NCBI GenBank assembly: GCA_013398955.1
Contig: VWPU01012707.1
Coordinates: forward strand, 248,001-312,000
Length of the DNA: 64,000 bases
DNA from: Callaeas wilsoni
Lineage: Eukaryota; Chordata; Aves; Passeriformes; Callaeidae
Direction of reading: 5' to 3'
The notes below the pieces were generated by a model. That model saw nothing but the letters and a program-made list of their open reading frames with translations, made no database searches and was not told the DNA's origin. The position numbers and the translations under genes are program-made. Each line of letters opens with the position of its first letter. Positions within the stretch are counted from its first letter, which is position 1. Positions 12,228-25,500 of this stretch are shown here, piece by piece.

Positions 12228-15164
12228 TGGATTTTGATCTGACACAATATTGCTGCTTGAATGTTACTAAGTTTGGAAACCTGGTCATTGCCCTTTTTTA
12301 AACGATTTAGCTGTTTTGTTTTGGTGGTTTTTTCATAGCTTTCTGCTAAGTTTTATTGAGCTACAAATGCTCAAAAGCCAAATAAAGAAGGTAACTTGCT
12401 TTCCATTATGAAAGTTTAAACTTTAAAATTACAAAATTACTTAACTGAAGGCAAAAGTTAAGGATATTTTCTAATTTGCACATTTATCTCAAATCTCAAA
12501 TTATCTCAAAAGTCTTCTGAACTACTGCCCTAGAGGAAGGTGTAAGAGATGACAAGAGAGTAAAGCCAAAGAGGTTTCAGTGGGCATTTCAGTACTACTG
12601 ATCACATTGCATGTGTCACAGCTCATTACAACACTGCAAAAATCAGTACAGAACTAGACACTTAGATTTGCTTTGTTTCCTTTTGCTGCCATGTATTTAA
12701 CTACTTATAAAGGAAATACTCTTGAAAGCATTAAAAACTGAATTGCATTTAGAGACAACCAGTAAAATAGTGAAGGGGAAGTATTAGGATACTGACTCTT
12801 GTAATTTGTCCACAGATTTCTACCACAGCATTCCAGATTGTCTGGACATAAACAAACCAAGGACAACAAATAAACAAAAAAAGAAAGACCAGATAAACAA
12901 GCTGTAATTTAATATATAAACTGACAAAGGCATACTCCTTTTATTGTTAATGTTCAAAGAAAGATTACAGAAGACTTGCAAGTAAATAGACTCAAAACAG
13001 GGAGATAAGTGTTTATTTGTGACTAATTTTATGCTGATCAGGAATAAAGATTTGAGAAAAGCTTGAATTTCCTTGAAATTGAAACCTTGCCTCTGATTAA
13101 TATACTTCTTACTCTTAGACTTGGAAGGCTCTGCTGCAGTAGTGCCTGTATGCAAGGAGTAGAATAACATTATTCATGAAGCATATTTATCACAGTGAAA
13201 ATTGCAGAGACAAAAACACATGGAAACAAAGGATGCCTGCTGCTCTCAAAGGAAAACCTTCCCTAGTTTAGGAAAAGTACACCAAGAACGGAAAACTTAA
13301 ATATAACAAAAATATCAAGATCTCATCCCCAGGAGATTATTCATTTTCTCACGCTGGGCTGCAAACCAGCATGCTGACATTCAAGCTGAGAGGAAATGCT
13401 CAAAGTAGTGTGATGCTCATAAGTTCCAAGCACCCAGTTGCAGCTTTCTAGCTGGGCAGTGCTGCCATAGTAGCATGGTAAGCATCTTAACAGTTACTTT
13501 GGCATCAGTTCTTTAGATATCAGGAAGCACAAAGATGTCCAGAGAAATCAAATCATATGTACATCTAGGACCATATGGATCTCTAAGTACAGATGCAGAA
13601 CTGCATCTTTTGACTATTTCCTAAGGAAAAAGAAAAAAAACAACCAACCAGCAGCATGGTCTTTAATCATCTTGCCAGTCAATGACAACTGTGCAAGCAG
13701 GCAGGCTGTGTGGGACTGGCTGTGAATGCTGGAGCACACCTCTGTGACCACATGCTGGCAAGCAGACAGACAGAAACCGGTTCTGGACAAGCTAACTGAG
13801 GTACAGATGGGGTACCTCTGGGTACAGCTGCCCTAGACACATGCTCTAAACACCTGCAGACATATTCTTCTTCCTTTATATTCTTGAAATTTGAATCCCT
13901 TCTGATCCCTCACTTGTGTAAAGACCATCGCTAGCTGGGTGAGAGGAATTACAGAGTAAAATATAAAGCAGTACAAAGTATCAGAACCACACCAGGATTT
14001 GGGGCTGTCTTTGCAATCCTAAAAAATAAGAAAGTGAAAGATCCGAAGAGGGACCATCATAAATGCCTGATATAAAATTATATGCTATAGATTAACAATA
14101 TGTAATTTGCTCAGTATTTTTGTTTTGCTAAGGAGGCACAGGATAGACATATTTATATAAAGGATAATTCAATAAAAGAAGGGACTGTACACTTCACATT
14201 TAAAACAAAGCAAGCTAAGCAGTGACCTTAAATTAATGCAATGACCTTAAGTTAATAGCAAAAACAATGAGGAAATTAGGAGAAATGGTTTAATGGCAAG
14301 GCCAAGTGGAAAGAAAGTTTCCTTAATGAGGTAGTTACTGTTCACTAGCAATGCTTAAAGAAGGCATTCAGTAACTGGAACAGACTTGGTAATCTGTTTC
14401 TCCTAGTATGCTCTGTTTAAGATAATGTTGTTTCTTGTTGAGAATCTTGGGTGGATATAAACTTTATGCCTGCATTTAACTTTAAAGAAGCCTCTTGCTT
14501 GCTCGGTGAGGAGTATAGCTTTTTCAGGGCAACATAAAGTAGAAAAAGCCATCTCTACAGTACTTTAGGAAATAAAAGCTTGAGAAGAATCTTGCTTTCC
14601 AATGTAGCTTTTCAGAAACACCCCATGGTGGGAAATGTAAATCAAGCAAAACTCAAGAAAAAATCACTCAGAAAATATTTACATCATCACTGTCTGTGTT
14701 CTGCCTCTACATTTCTCAGGATATAAGAATTTTTTGTTAGCTTTTGAAATTAGTATCACAACAGATTTGAAATGGAGTTGAGAGAGATCAGTGAGAATTT
14801 AAAACCTCACTTCTTATTTACTGATTTCTGGATTTCAGCCATGCATTTGCTGACATTTTTTGGCCCTTACTGCCACACCTTCTCTAGCTTGGTTTACTCA
14901 GAGATTAAGAATTCACCATAAACAGTACTTTTTAAGTTTAAAAGATTTTGAGAAGCCACACATCTCTAAGGATTTGTTGGGTAAAGCTTTCTAACACAAA
15001 GCAAAATAGTGACAGAGAGGTTCAATCAAAATATGCAAACAAAAATTATTTATCCCACCATCTAGAAATCCAAGAGTAAGCAAAATAATATACAGAGTAA
15101 ATACCAGTCCTAAAAATTCAGTATGACGGTACATGAAAATGAGAGGTTTGCTTCTTTACTGCTT

Positions 15165-15262
15165 GTTTGTTGAATGGGTTGGGTTTGGGGTGTTTGGTTG
15201 GTTGATTGGTCTGGTTTGGGGCTTTTTGTTTGGGTTTTAGGGGGTTTTTTGTGTGTTTAAGG
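15165..15262 (+). repeat. G/T-rich low-complexity tract
   Basis: About 100 bases almost free of A and C, built from GGTT and GGGTTT units, with G runs at 15176-15178, 15181-15183, 15187-15190, 15218-15221, 15232-15234 and 15240-15244. The spacing allows only a long-loop quadruplex. It is probably a degenerate simple repeat. Confidence 0.7.
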
Positions 15263-17681
15263 CAAAGAAATCAATTAAATAGTAGTTTTTTGCAATTCAG
15301 TTAAATGAATAATCAGAGGAATATAGCAACTTTCTACAATGGACAGCTAATCAAAACTTGAATCCTAAAGAAATTACATGAGAAAATTCCAGAACCTAAA
15401 GAGTCAGGAGATAGAGAGACCCTGATTGGACTAACTGGCTCAAATGGAGTCCATAAGCATCTTGTAGGAATTTTCACTTGTCTTATATTAAGATACTTCA
15501 AGTGTACTATTAAGGTGAAACTACATACCTCCCTCTGGTCACAGAGAGAGATGGCAATACAGTCATGGCTGAATATCTGTTTGACTGCTAAAAGGAGAAA
15601 AAAAGTGTCCTGTTGTTCCACATTGATTTGGAGAGTCCCTGAGATATTGCTGAATGGAACACACAGACGTCACAATATAAAGGCACAAAAGAAAATTCAT
15701 TGGCATTAATGTAACTCTTAATGAAATATTTTGTGATATTATTTCCACATCCAGCGGACTTTAAGGGCTCTATGCTGAGACCTGGAAAAGGTAGCAGGAA
15801 GAGTAACTTTAAAAGATCAAGAGTTATCATTCTTTCATCATGAAGTAAAAGAAAAATCCTTCTACATAATGATTTTCATATTAAAAAAAAAGCAGAGTAA
15901 AATGTTAGTATCTCCTGCAAGATTTTGGCAGATAGGATGTTAAACTGTCACATTTTTTCCTAATACCAGGCTAGCTGAAAAAAATCCCCACTGCCTTTAG
16001 TCGCCTGCATCAAGAAAAACACGTATAGTCTATGTCTCAGTGCAACATGCTGTTAATTGCAAAACCAAGGTCCAGATAAGTTTTGTTTTTCCTCTGAGAC
16101 TGAGTAAAACAGCACTGAGATTAGGGAAAAAACAATTAAGCAAAGCAGACCAAATTCACTGTTGTGTAACACTGTGGGCCATTGCTGGTTTTCTAATTGG
16201 TTTGTTCAGATTAACAGACATTCAGAACTTATCTAATAAACAGGTAGCTAACATAACATAGTCCTTCCTACAGTAGAGACATACCTCACTACCCAACACT
16301 AACTACCTCTGCAGTGTACTGTCAGACCTACAAGGCATCCTTCTTTGCCTGGGACAACAACAGTCACTAAACGAACAAAAAAGGATACCATTACTGGAAA
16401 TTTTTTTAATCTACATTCAATGAGGCATTTTTTTCTCCCCTCCTATCAGCACACAGAACTTTCAAATCTAAGGACTGGTATAAGTAATGCACTAAACTCT
16501 ATCCACCAACCACCTACCTCATTTACAAGTTTGAAATACAGGTCTTTTACAACAATGCTAATATGGAAAGCTTATGGCATCCTCAAATGAATAGTGATCA
16601 TCCACAAACACCAGTGTCCAGAGAGACTGGATGAACACGGTTTCAACAGCAGCAGTACATTTCTGTGCAGATGTACAGCCTCTCTGACACCATAGAGGTG
16701 AGAGTGAAAAGGGGAGTTCCAGTCTGAAAACGTGAAGAATAGTTACACGTAGCTATGTGTAAAGCAAGAGACTTTGTGGATTTCAGCACCAATACACTTT
16801 CCATGCAACGGCAATACAACAGCACTCTCAAGAGAAAGCTGTACATCACAAACCCTGCAGTTCCACTCTACTGGGTCTCTCCTTAGCGTGGAAGAAGTCA
16901 AGATCATGTAAAGCACATTTTAATTTTTTGTATCTTATCTCCCCCTCACTTCCTTCAGGAAAATAATTAGACTGCTAACAGTGAGACAATCTCCATTACA
17001 TGCCAAATTGTGGCTAGTGATCCAAAATATTCGAGGCATTAGAGCTTCTTCAACAAAACAGATGACCTAAATGAACTTGTGTTATGCATCTTTCCTGGGG
17101 GTGCTCTAAAACTTTTATGAAGCTTTTCAAAGAACTGGCCTACACCAGACATGTAAAAGAACAGACCCCATGGAGTATTACACTGACCTCAAGTCTGCCA
17201 ATGTTTTCAAGCAACTGGAAGGAAACTGCAGAAGTGCTAACAGGTTGTAATTACAAATGTATCTGGTGTTGAAAGGCATCCTCACAAGCCAAACCACAAG
17301 ATTATCCTAAAGTTAATACAAAAAACCATCCTTTTGAAACAGCTTCTCCAAATGAGGCTGTACCAACCATAAATCCCACGCTGCTGTACTACTCAGGTTT
17401 TTGAAGAGAACCTGAACAGAGCAAAAAGTCCATATCCTTAAATACATGCATATGCCACTTATGACTTTTCAAAAAAATGAAAGCAGAAATCAGTGAATTT
17501 ATGCTCTGAAACTCTGTTAGCTTCTACACTTATTAGCCTAATGTATTTTAATAAATGGTTAATCTACTGATTCCATTATTTTATCTCAATAATATAAAAC
17601 CAGAATGTTCCAACGTTTAATTAGTATTTATTTTGTGTGTACTATGTTTTGATTCTAATGAATGCCTTTTGCTTCCTTTAG

Positions 17682-17822
17682 GTGTCATCTTCATCTCTGA
17701 AATATTCATCAGAATCAATTACGCCTTTTGTTGCCTCAAATAGAAAGGCTGTGCCTAAAAGAGCTGATAGTAAAAATAAAATTGTAAAAGCAACCAAAGC
17801 ACCAGTTAGTCCAGAAAGTTAG
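17682..17822 (+). CDS. Candidate 3'-terminal coding exon, antisense to CADPS2
   Basis: A good acceptor (CTAAT branch-like sequence, then CCTTTTGCTTCCTTTAG) is followed by an open frame of 46 codons starting exactly at the splice site in phase 0 and ending with TAG at 17820-17822. The peptide begins VSSSSLKYSSESITPF, continues with Lys/Arg-rich stretches and ends APVSPES, a composition typical of a disordered protein tail. I do not recognise the protein. It would be transcribed opposite to CADPS2. No upstream plus-strand exon was found, and no AATAAA was noticed before the CR1 at 18225. A 46-codon open stretch can occur by chance in a few percent of frames, so this stays a candidate. Confidence 0.3.
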   Translation: MSSSSLKYSSESITPFVASNRKAVPKRADSKNKIVKATKAPVSPES

Positions 17823-18224
17823 CTCCTTTTTCTCATTTCATCAGTGAGATCCTTCTGCCCTCACATCCATGCAAAAAATTTTCAGACCAAGTTTTCCATA
17901 ATCACGAGCAGAAATAGCATCATTTCACTCCTTTCTTTACAGAAATACCTCAACTTTTTTTACAGAGTAACACAACATTTAAAGTCTTCATACAAAAAAG
18001 CTCCCATGAACACAATGCATCCTTTTCTAAGGATAAATGCAAGAGCTTGCATTAGCAGTTCAGGATTTGGTAGCAAAGGAGCTTGGTAATTGTAGGACGC
18101 TTGGCCTAGTTACTGCAGAGGCTGAGAGGTGCCACCCATGCACACTGGTATGAAGGGAGGGAAATGCTTTCTTTTTCCATTTAGAAAGCTCTTAAGGGCA
18201 GCTTTGGGTTGGATGCAAGTAAAA

Positions 18225-18402
18225 TACAGGAACAGATTGTCCAGAGAATTTGTAGATGTCCCATTGCTGGAAGTCCTCAAAGTCAGGTTGGATGGGACTG
18301 TGAGCAACTTACCTAGTGAAAGATGTCCCTGCCTGTGGCAGGCAGATTGGACTACATGATCTTTAGAGTCCTTTCCCACTCAAACCATTCTATGATTCTA
18401 TA
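18225..18402 (+). mobile_element. CR1 LINE 3' end fragment
   Basis: The tail of a CR1 copy: ACAGGAACAGATTGTCCAGA, the CCCATTGCTGGAAGTCCTCA block, GTCCCTGCCTGTGGCAGGCA, and the typical end CAAACCATTCTATGATTCTA. Only the 3' UTR part is present. Sequence between 18110 and 18225 may be a further diverged part. Confidence 0.85.
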
Positions 18403-21400
18403 ACATTGGTCCTCTTCTCTTCCTTATTTTTTATTTTCTTTGTTTTCTACTTTTAGTTCATTTTTTGCAGCCTGGCAGTGCTGAACTATTACCTAGGTTT
18501 GTGTACACAAATCACCTCCATTTAAACAGAAATTATGTTAAATATGATCTTTGTATCACAGGCAAACTGGTACAGTCGATCTAAGTCTGATTTTAAATTC
18601 TCAAAACACCCCACAGTACTAAGTGTTACAGATCTTGCATTTAACTTTCAGATTTAAGCAGCATGAGGTAATCATGGCTTAGAACCATATATTTAAAATG
18701 GAGCAGCAAGAAAACAGGAAAAACACCAGTATGGAGCACTTCTTGCAGCTTCACATTGCTTTCAGCAGAGCTGAAAACTTGAGAACTTGCAATCATTACA
18801 ATATTGAAAAAGTTTTCACAGTATTCCAAACATACATTACAGTTCTTTGCACCCATTTTACTGATACCTAAGACTGCATACATTCGAGACTAAAGGATTA
18901 GCATTGTGAATTTAGCCCAAGGTATATGCATACCTATTAGAGGTAAGTATATGAAATGTGGCAAATGAACCTCTCAGGGCTCTGCACAACAGCATTTTCC
19001 AACCTCAATGAAAGAGCATGCAAGAATTGATGAATGAAAGATTATCTACTACTTCACAAACAATTTTTTAAAATAATGGGTTGAATTAAGCAAAAAAAGA
19101 CTTTATTTCATAAGTCACTTTCTCACTTAATTTTACACTTAGCAGTGTGTCCAATATAATTACTCATAAAAAATTGCCATATGATTGAATTTTTCTCTTT
19201 ATCTGAAAAGCAGCACCAGCATCTGATGTTCTGCTGATTAGAATTTGGCTCAATGTCTGTAATGGAATTTTCCACACACGAAAAAATAAAATCCTATGTT
19301 AATTCTGAGAGAATGATTTCAGAAAGAGTAAACATTTCCATACCTTCTCTAAACTGAGATTCAAGAGGAAAACAAGACAATCATACTTACATGCATACAA
19401 AAATGAAATATGCTAAATTTCAGTGAGATTGTCAGAAAGTGTGGTGGGATGCTAGGGGGAGATTACACAGAACATGAAAATAACCTTTTCTGAAGAGTTA
19501 AAGAAGAGTTTATGTAACTTTTCCTATGAATATGAATTTTTTTTCTACTACATTTTTAAGATCAATGAAAACTGATGCCAGATTATTCATAGACAGTCTT
19601 AAAAAACGACAGCAGCATTGGAAAAGACATAGTGGAGGAAGTAAGGCAAAAAATTTGACTGGTGTAAACTTTCCAAGTGGTTCTGACACAAGAGCATGAC
19701 TTACAGCCCAGTGAAATGAATGCTGAAATTCATATTTATTTATTTAGCAAATAAATTGCTCTTTCTGCAAATATTTATAAAAAAGTAAATCAAAGGCTGA
19801 GCAATAATAAGTTCCTATACCCCTGGTGCTTGCTCTTAAGATTCTTAAGAGGACATAGTCTGAACAAATTCAGTAATTACACATTACAGTGCAAAAACCT
19901 GCAGCTACTGATACAGAATTTATGTCACATCCTCAAAACAGACCTTCTCTTTCACATTCGAAGTTAAGTAGGAAATCAACGACAGTAATGAATATACCCT
20001 GGATTTGCAAACAGTATTATAATAACAACTCTCAAACCATGACGTCTGCATAGCACTAAAGGCAAGTTAATAATTTTTAGAATAAAATAATTACTGAGCA
20101 GACCACATATTTGTTTCCTTCCCTGTCAGGTAAAATTGAACAGTAGGTGAGCAACTAAAGTATAAGCAAATTAACACTGAAGTTTGTAAGATGCTGTATG
20201 ACAGAAACAAGGAAGATGCCCATAATTCAAAGTACTAACAAACATCACCATGTGGAAGATGTGATGGACCACGTGGTAGACATAGAGAGGAGAAAGCATC
20301 AAAGCCCAGCATCAACAGAACACACAAAGAAGTAATAAAGATTAATATTTTCCACCAATGGGTAGCAAAGAAAAGGAAAAAGGTGCGACAGACACATACA
20401 AGTAATGATGAGAATACATGATCAGATGCATAAAATTTGATTAAAAGGCATTAAAGAGGAGCAGTAGCTTGAACTAAGTCTCCAGCTGGATTCCACCACT
20501 GCACTGGTGATTGAATCTACTGGTGACTATTCCACTACAACTCTGAAAAGAAATTAAAAATGACTAGCAAATGCTGGCTCAAACTCTACAGCTGGAAAGG
20601 GCTGTGCAAGTCTGGAAGGAAGTCTGTGGAAAGAATGCAAAATGGAATTGGGAGGCTGGGATAAAAAAATTTTAAAGAAGACTGAAATTACAGCTGGTGT
20701 ATCAGCTCATGGTATATTAACACAGGATGTAGGCCTTGGTGTCATTATATCCTTGACAGTAATACTGAGAGTTTTGGAATGCTCTGTTTGAAACTGGACA
20801 CGCAGAATACTTGTACACCTAATTCAAAATGGTGAATGTCTGAAAATAGCTGGAAAATTTGAGCCTTTCATCTTATAAGGCTATCTTAGATTATTATGCA
20901 CAGCCTTTCATTGCAAGAGCAGACATGCTAAAAAACAGTTCTCAATGTGTCTAAAAAATTCATTTAAAAAAAGGCATGAAGTAAATCTTAACAGAACAGT
21001 TACTGTTTAGACATTTATTTTTAAATCATTTTTATTCACTATCACATCCTTTCCAAAGAGCAGGCTACTTACTCTAATACATCAAGCTTTTTACACAGTG
21101 TGCTAAAAGAATGAACCTTTAAGTCCTTTTCAGTTCTACCCCAAGTTCAGCATCTTGAGACATCCTCCTACTCTGAAATCTATTGCTGGGCCACTAACTA
21201 GCTCAGCCTTGCCCTGCACCATCTTCCAAACTGTCCTTCCTCCCAGCCTTAACTTCTTCATCAGTTATACAGAAAAATGGATTACTTTCTAACCACTTCT
21301 GTAGTGATCTCACACACCTAAAATAGTACCTTGAGAATGTTCATATTCTAGTTTCACCTGCAGACCTGTCTCCATCTTTTCACAAGTGTTTTTGTAAGAA

Positions 21401-22453
21401 TTCCTTAATTTCAAATGCCACAGCACTGATCAGACCATAATATGGGAAAACTGACTCCGAGTTTTATGGTTTCTACATAAATTTCTATTTCTACACACTG
21501 AGTCCATGATTTCAGCACAACAGGAAAACCATTTGCCCATCCTTCTCTTTTCTGTTGTGCAATATAATTTATTGTAGATAAAATCAAGCTAGAATATAAA
21601 TCACATCTTTTTCTGCTTGAGGAAAAAGTTATTCACTAGCAAAGAACAGCTGACACGAAAAATGAACAAATAATATACCAAAAATAAAGCTAATTTTGGA
21701 AAAAAAAAAAAGTGGTAGGCTGCTATGAAGGAAGACCCCTCAAAAGACAGAGAAGTTAAACATCCAGCCTTTGTGATTCACTCCGCAGGTTAGAAGTTAG
21801 ATGAAGCAAAATGAAAACACAGTAACAATTACTAAGAGTAACAAGTTAATTCACTAGCCCTATGATGCTGATGGGCAGGGAACTGTTCTCTAGTTTGGAA
21901 CAGGACCTCAGGCAATTAAAATTATACCTACAGATTTGCACTGGAGCTGTAGGCACTGAACATGCCTGGGAGGTCACAGCAGATTGTGAGAGCTGGCCCA
22001 TCTGCAAGGAAAGCTTCTGTTCTTTCGGAAAGGAACAGGCAGGTCCTCACCAAAACCTTCTGCATGGTAACTAAAAATCTGAAGACATATTTCTCAGGAT
22101 GGTAACTTACAAAGTGCTGATTAAAAGAGCTACCTTGGACATATGGAGATAAAGATAGCAGTGCCTAGTTGTATCAAGTGCTGCCAGGAAGACTTTAGCA
22201 CCAGGGGTACTTCATTTTCTCTTCTTTTTAAATTTTTTTCCCCTTCTTAAAAAAGGGTATTTTCCAGTTCAGTTTCTCTCTTGTGCCCAGGCAGTAGATT
22301 TCAACCTTTAAAAACAGCAAAGCTGGTTCAGGAGGAAATTGTTGCTAGAAGGTTTGGAAGTTCACAGCCTTTGAAACGCAAAATTACTTTCCTTGTACCT
22401 GCATTAAAAGGCATACTATGAACATAATACAGAGAACAAAGCACACAGCTCAC
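18403..22453. other. Intronic stretch with no recognised gene
   Basis: AT-rich intron leading down from the CADPS2 donor at 22453. I see no exon, RNA gene or repeat family. An A run lies at about 21699-21710. Confidence 0.5.
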
Positions 22454-22567
22454 CTCATAGTAACTTCGCACAGCATTGCAAAATGCTTCATCTGCTACAA
22501 TTTGCGTCTCCCCATTCAAAAAGGCCTGGAAACGTTCCTTCAGTACCTGGAGCTGCTGCTTGTTGAG
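22454..22567 (-). CDS. CADPS2: CADPS2 internal coding exon (probably exon 2)
   Basis: Read on the minus strand, a pyrimidine-rich tract ending in TAG is followed by 114 bases in one open frame (38 codons, phase 0 at both ends) and then by the donor GAG|GTGAGC. The peptide starts LNKQQLQ and contains [17 protein letters not shown], ending in RSYYE. This matches the N-terminal region, before the C2, PH and MUN domains, of the CAPS proteins, which prime dense-core and synaptic vesicles for calcium-triggered exocytosis at the plasma membrane. From memory, the paralogue CADPS has Met-Ala-Asp and Phe-Met-Asn at the positions where this exon has Val-Ala-Asp and Phe-Cys-Asn, so CADPS2 is the better match. 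The start codon lies in an upstream exon (higher coordinates) that is not in the window. No frameshift or stop is seen. The exon number is inferred from the family's structure. Confidence 0.95.
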
Positions 22568-25500
22568 CTAGGCAAGAAAAAAACAAGAAGAGGGGAGAGA
22601 ACAAAAATAAATGCAGTTAGTCTAGATGTAAAAATGCACATTGGAAAACCCAAACATTATACACACTTGGAACCTGTGAATAGGGGAAAAAAGACAGAGG
22701 CTCCCTGGCCACCTGGTTCCCTGGTGAGTGGCAGCTCTTTGGAGTCCCAGCTGGACAAGCCACGCTGTGGCAGCCAGATGTGCATGCAGGCAGCAGGCAA
22801 GGAAACTTCTGCTCTTTCCCTGGTGTCCTTGGGATGCCAGAGGTAAGTCTGCATGAATACTTCTGTCCAGTATTTTATATGCATATGCTGAATATAATGT
22901 TTGACCTTCTCGATGGCAGCAGCACCAGCTAATGAAACTTAGCGCTCAGCTTGTCTTCCAATACATCGTTTTCTTTTCAGCCTTCAAATAACTAAATATA
23001 AATAACTAAGATGCCTCCATTTTTTTGGAGTAATCTGGGCACTACCATTGGAGTGTTTCAACAAGCATGTGCACTGTGAGGAAAATTGAGTTCTAGCCAC
23101 TGATGCTACAACACTGTGAACGACATGGAACAATGGGATCTTAGGGAAAAGCAGCCAAAGGCTCCAAGATTGACACCCAATAACATTTGGTGGACTTCAT
23201 GTCAAAGTTGAGTACAATTTGAAAACAAACTCCTAGAAGAGCACATTACACAATTAAACTGGATCAACCCATTTTTATCAAAGTTTAATGTTATGGGAAA
23301 AATCAAAGTTTGGAACGTCTCCAGGGATCCAGACACAGGTCTTTTGCCAAGGTTTCTATCAACTCTTGAAATATTTAGTAAGGTATTTCTCTTTATCAAA
23401 TCTGTGAGTTTGAATATCACATCATAGTCTTGAACTTTAAATTTAACACTAAAAAAAATTCAAACACAAATGACCAAAAGGTTTTTTCATCCTTCCTGTA
23501 GTTTGCTTAAGTAAAACAAACAAATAAACGTAAAGGCAGAAATTGTAAATATTTTTCCAGAAGGCAGAAAGTTATATTTATAATGGCTAACCTGCAGCAA
23601 ATAACACTGCCCCCTATGGCATAATTATTTCTTATTGAAGAATTTTTTGGTACCTACAGTAAATATGGTGACCTTAGGCTTTCAGGTCTCTTATGTCAAC
23701 ACTTTGAAGTCATTTAAGCTACAACACTGTTATAAAATTAGCAAAATCTCTGCTATCCTGATAATGTGCCTATCTTGGACAACTTCTGTTTTCTTAATAT
23801 CACAGGAAGATTTTCATCCCACACAAAGTTTCCTAAATTTGCAAACTCATGTGCTTCTTTGAAAAATGTAACAATTTTCTGCAAAACTCTCCAAACTGAT
23901 TGCAAACCTGAAAGCTGTTTTATTTTGACAGGAAACAATAGTATAGATGCCGTCTATATACTGGGTATCAGAAATCCTCTTAAAAAAAAAAAAGAAATGT
24001 AGGCAGTAGTGATGCAAAGCCAAAAAACTATGTCTCTTAAAAAAGAATCCAGGCTAGTTAAAAGTACGTTATAATTCTGTTCCTCATCTTAATAGAACAA
24101 TTAACAATACTGAACAAGCCCCAGGAGACCCTTATAGAAAAAAAAGCCTCCTGTTGAGCCAAGCAAACTTCAACAGAGGTTGCTGTGACTTGGATAAATT
24201 TCCCACATGAACTCCTGAGAGCAGCAGCATGACACTGACACCCCATCCTTTACCACTGCTAATTAAAAATCAATGGGAGAGAAGTATTCATATCGTGTCT
24301 GCACATCCACCCAAAATGGCACCTATCCACCTGCCTGCCAAACATCCACTCCTTGCACAGAATCTTCATTACATTTGACAGCTGTTTTTAACAGAAATCA
24401 AACCTTATTCCACTGATTTGACTCCTCTTACTCTTCTCTCATTTTCTAAATACTTTGGACAAGCTGAGACACCAGAAAATGCAAATCATTATGGATGGTT
24501 TGAGGGGTTTTTTTCCATCATGCATGTTCTTTTGGGGGACTTAGAAAAGAAACAAGCACTCAGACAGTACCCCTCTGCTGAGCAAGCAGCTCCTTCATCC
24601 CATGGAATATTCACAGCTCTGCTACAAGGACATGCAGGCTTCCTGCCAAGGCAATTATGAAAATGTGTTTTCATGCTTGCCGACTTCATTCTTTAGGTGA
24701 TTTGCTTCTCTATTACCCACATACCAAACAAAAACATTATGAATAAGGCAATGAAATATAAATTTAATTTTGACTGTCTCATTTCTAACCATCGTAGTTC
24801 AGCAAACTGAAATGCCCTTAAAATATTTATATATGGCTTTCATATTCACTACTTTAGGTAGTAAGAATTACTAAGGGTTGAGTGGCATTTTAGGATTACT
24901 GTATATTTCTTAAATTACTTTTATTTCAGTGCAAAATCTGAATGTACAGAATAAAGTTCTCCTGCAAAGCTAAAAAATAATAGTATTTCCAATGGAAAAT
25001 ATGAAAAGCTACAACTTGCACTAAGGATGTTCTGAAGTCTACTTTACATGTCCCAAGTACCGTCATACATAGAGACACAGTTAACTGTCAAGATACAGAA
25101 TAATTTATAGTAGTCTACTGCAGCATACAGCTCCTCTGGGTTTTTTTTACTTGTCAGAATATTGAGTGTACAGTGAATTCTCTCTCATCTCTTTTTTCCT
25201 ACCTTGGTCATTTTTAATGAATTTGTTAACACTCTTCAATTTGAAGCACTTAAAATTGAAACAAAGCTAACAGGAAAAGTAATAGCTTAGAAATGTGGAG
25301 AGAAAAAGGAAGACTAATTGCACTGGAATGCTGCAGTAGCAAAAGCAGAGAAACAGGTGTTTGTATAGGACATTAGCTCTCGGATACTGCCATGCAGCTC
25401 AACCTGTCAAAGTTTGGGCTACCTTTGAAGCTGATCAACATGGAACAAGAGAAGACATCATGTGTAACCAGAATCTCAAGAGAAATGCTTAAATTTAAGA

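Larger units (their letters stand above)
10879..17681. other. Intronic stretch with weak exon-like segments only
   Basis: No recognised gene. Minus-strand segments at about 11150-12227 show splice-like signals next to open frames and are treated as a separate low-confidence entry. The rest is AT-rich, with a G/T-rich low-complexity tract near 15165-15262. Confidence 0.5.
1..22453 (-). other. CADPS2: CADPS2 intron 3' of the coding exon (partial)
   Basis: This is the intron that starts with the donor next to 22453 on the minus strand and runs off the left edge, at least 22.4 kb. The next CADPS2 exon is long and conserved in other vertebrates and would give a clear minus-strand frame; none was found. 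The intron contains three CR1 fragments, three LTRs, a dinucleotide microsatellite and two weak candidates for other exons. Confidence 0.8.

Noticed and set aside
22454..22567. Assignment of the exon to the paralogue CADPS
   Set aside because: The Val-Ala-Asp, Phe-Cys-Asn and Val-Arg positions fit CADPS2 as I remember it, not CADPS.
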